A DNA stretch of 64,000 nucleotides from Erpetoichthys calabaricus (Eukaryota > Chordata > Cladistia > Polypteriformes > Polypteridae): the NCBI RefSeq assembly GCF_900747795.2, contig NC_041394.2:348067363-348131362 (forward strand). Direction: 5' to 3'. A program made the translations under genes and the position numbers. Shown here in pieces: positions 62,049 to 64,000 of the stretch (its first letter is position 1; every line of letters starts with the position of its first letter). The notes below the pieces were generated by a model. It was not told the DNA's origin. It made no database searches and saw nothing but the letters and a program-made list of their open reading frames with translations.

Positions 62049-63104
62049 CTCTTTTAGGGCAGATCTTGACTTTTGTCGACACAAAAGATTGTGGGTGGTA
62101 AAAGCTGTAATCGTTGATAAAACTCACTGTTACGTTATAGGTGGACCCTCTTTTCTGGGAGGACTATTAGACTTGTTGACTTGATGTTAAATGCCTGTGT
62201 GTGCATGAATAGTGTAGTGTAAACAACGTCTAGATATTGGGTGAAACAACTCCATGCATATTATTTATTTATTTATATTATTTATTCTGTATTATTGCTG
62301 AATCAGACTCTGACCCATCGAACTCTGATTTTGATGCAAGTGGTCTGGAGATCAAAAATGAAAGTCAAGTACCTGTATCAGCTGATCGTGCAGTTGACGT
62401 GCCTACAGAAACATTCGCCTGGGAGGTCTACACAAACACTGATTTTGATGCAAATGATCTAGAAAGTGAAACAAAAGACAGGTACCTACATCAGCTGATG
62501 TGCACACAGCTGATCGTAGAGCTGAACACGCTCGTGTAGCTGACACGCCTGCAGCAACTACACAGACATAGATTAGTGGAAGGCAAGGTGGCTACTGGAC
62601 TTCACCAAACAACACAGCATGCTGGTGGACACTACAGATTACCAGCCGCTCAACTACTTCAGGCTTTTTTTTTCCCAGAAAGTGCCTTTCAGCTTATAAT
62701 TAATAATAATTATAATAATAATAATTTTTTGCATTTATATAGCGCTTTTCTCACTACTCAAAGCGCTTAGCAATTGCAGGTTAAGGGCCTTGCTTAAGGG
62801 CCCAACAGAGCAGAGTCCCTTTTGGCATTTACGGGATTCGAACCGGCAACCTTCCGATTGCCAGTGCAGATCCCTAGCCTCAGAGCCACCACTTATGAGT
62901 GATGAGAAGGCAGGTATGCAATAAGAATGTAATAAGCATGTCAATTTACACACTGTAGAGGCTCATGGAAAATAAAACAGAGTGACATTTGTCAGAAATA
63001 AGCGTTTTTTGTTGATTTATGTGTGAAACCACTGCTTCAAAAAAAGTTATTTGGAAAAATATTCAGACCTGGAATATGAGGAAAAAAAATTAGCCCTAAA
63101 AGAG
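62049..63104 (+). mobile_element. piggyBac-type element, internally deleted, carrying a SINE
   Basis: TTAA lies at 62045-62048 and 63105-63108, and the inverted ends are CTCTTTTAGGGC. Near 62305-62400 it reads SDSDPSNSDFDASGLE and VPVSADRAVDVP, and near 62640-62690 LLQAFFFPESAFQLI. These match the N terminus of the 54197-55562 transposase (LLDYFRLLFPEAAFQLM). The rest of the transposase is deleted. A SINE (62724-62893) is inserted. Confidence 0.85.
62724..62893 (-). repeat. tRNA-derived SINE with L2-type tail
   Basis: Same family as 2278-2464, with box B GGTTCGAATCCC. The AT-rich (AAT)n tail is at 62699-62725. Confidence 0.88.
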
Positions 63105-63234
63105 TTAAGATGTGCCATATGATATTTCATGATTTTATAGGTCTGCTTTTGCTCATATCTTTCAATATTGGCCAATCCATATTTGTTAATAGTTGTAGTC
63201 TAATCAATATTATTTTAGAATAAGAGAAATAACT

Positions 63235-63434
63235 TATTACCGCATTTAATTCCCTTCTCCTTTTTTTTATTTACCTATATATATTTCTTCCTTTCTTTTG
63301 TTTATTATTAAAAAGCCCTAAGCAATTCTCCTTTGGCTAAGCTTTCATTCTCAGGGGTGGGGTTTGATTTGTCTTGATCTATTTATATGGAATGATTACA
63401 ATAAAATTAATAAATAAAATTAAAAAAAAAAAAA
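63235..63434 (+). repeat. L1 LINE 3' UTR, 5'-truncated
   Basis: The sequence TCTCAGGGGTGGGGTTTGAT, ATGGAATGATTACAATAAAA, then poly(A) matches the end of the L1 at 7733-10278. Confidence 0.85.
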
Positions 63435-64000
63435 AAGAAAAGACATGAAATTGAAGGAAGTGAAGTCCACCAACATATGAATTCTGAACACACAGGCACA
63501 GGGGATTATGAATAGGGATTGTCATGGATGGCAAAGATAAGGAGTTGTTGGCACTGGGTGTGTGTTCCTCTGGGCCTTAGATAAAAGGGAATGGAATATA
63601 TAGGCAGTGATCGAGAATAAAGATTGTTATCATCAAAGGAACTTTGAAGTGATTTTAGAAAACAGCAAGGGGGTCCTAAGAGTGGGGGTGAATAGTGTTT
63701 GGGGGATCTTTCACTTGGATTTTAGAGTTTGCATTGAGTAAGTAAACCTGGGAAGAAATATTTTTGTGTGAATTTTCATTTAAGGCTATAAAGCAAAAAA
63801 AATGGGAATATTTTTTTTTTTTGGGGGGGGGGGGGGGGGGTTTGGGGGATTCTTTTCTATACCCACTGTACAAAATGTACTGAAGGATGACTGAAAGCAT
63901 GGAAATTTCAAGGGTGGTGATGCAACTCAAAGGTATAAGATGAACCAGAATATAATATAATAGACTTTTATTTTATATAAATCATTTGGGTGTGAACCAA
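63435..64000. other. No gene; homopolymer run
   Basis: A T11 then G18 run is at about 63810-63840. Otherwise unassigned. Confidence 0.5.

Overview
The window looks like intergenic and intronic DNA from a ray-finned fish, most likely a polypteriform (bichir or reedfish). The grounds are two first-coding exons of an acidic 'VKEEDCEWE' C2H2 zinc-finger family I associate with polypterids, abundant Helitron, Tc1 and L1/L2/RTE/I-type LINE copies, tRNA-derived SINEs with (ATGG)n or L2-type tails, and LINE tails of the 'GGGATTAATAAAGT(ATCT)n' kind. The taxon is inferred, not proven.

Host genes are sparse. A cathepsin L/S-like cysteine protease is seen as two clean exons on the minus strand (35782-36006, then 31959-32124), with an intron loaded with LINEs. 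Two zinc-finger-gene N-terminal exons occur, one on the minus strand (11687-12139) and one on the plus strand (57488-58140). Both have consensus splice sites and the same donor phase, and neither is followed in the window by a C2H2 finger exon.

Layout. 1-13 kb: a hAT-like transposase tail, a 2.1-kb GGGGCC-ended DNA element (3072-5191), a CR1/L2 ORF1 relic, a 5'-truncated L1 (7733-10278), a Tc1 (10318-11550) and the first zinc-finger exon. 13.2-17.3 kb: a probable Tigger/pogo-type element containing a solo LTR and a second, inverted GGGGCC element. 19.3-25.9 kb: one minus-strand I/Nimb-like LINE split by a Tc1, a hAT MITE, three SINEs and another repeat. 29-31.2 kb: a minus-strand Helitron with a strong palindrome. 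31-36.5 kb: the cathepsin gene and three LINEs. 37-40 kb: a nearly whole Tc1 and a deleted Helitron. 41.7-43.4 kb: a TIR element with minisatellite ends. 48.4-49.5 kb: a SINE and a short complete Helitron. 50-53 kb: a decayed CR1/L2 LINE. 54-55.8 kb: a piggyBac. 56-57 kb: a CR1/L2 ORF1. 58.4-63.4 kb: a Tc1 relic, further LINE ends, a second piggyBac carrying a SINE, and an L1 tail.

Nothing here forms an operon-like system. The informative content is the stratigraphy of nested transposons and two unusual DNA elements: one that mobilised a captured RTE LINE tail, and one with about 58-bp repeats in its inverted ends and 10-bp flanking repeats.
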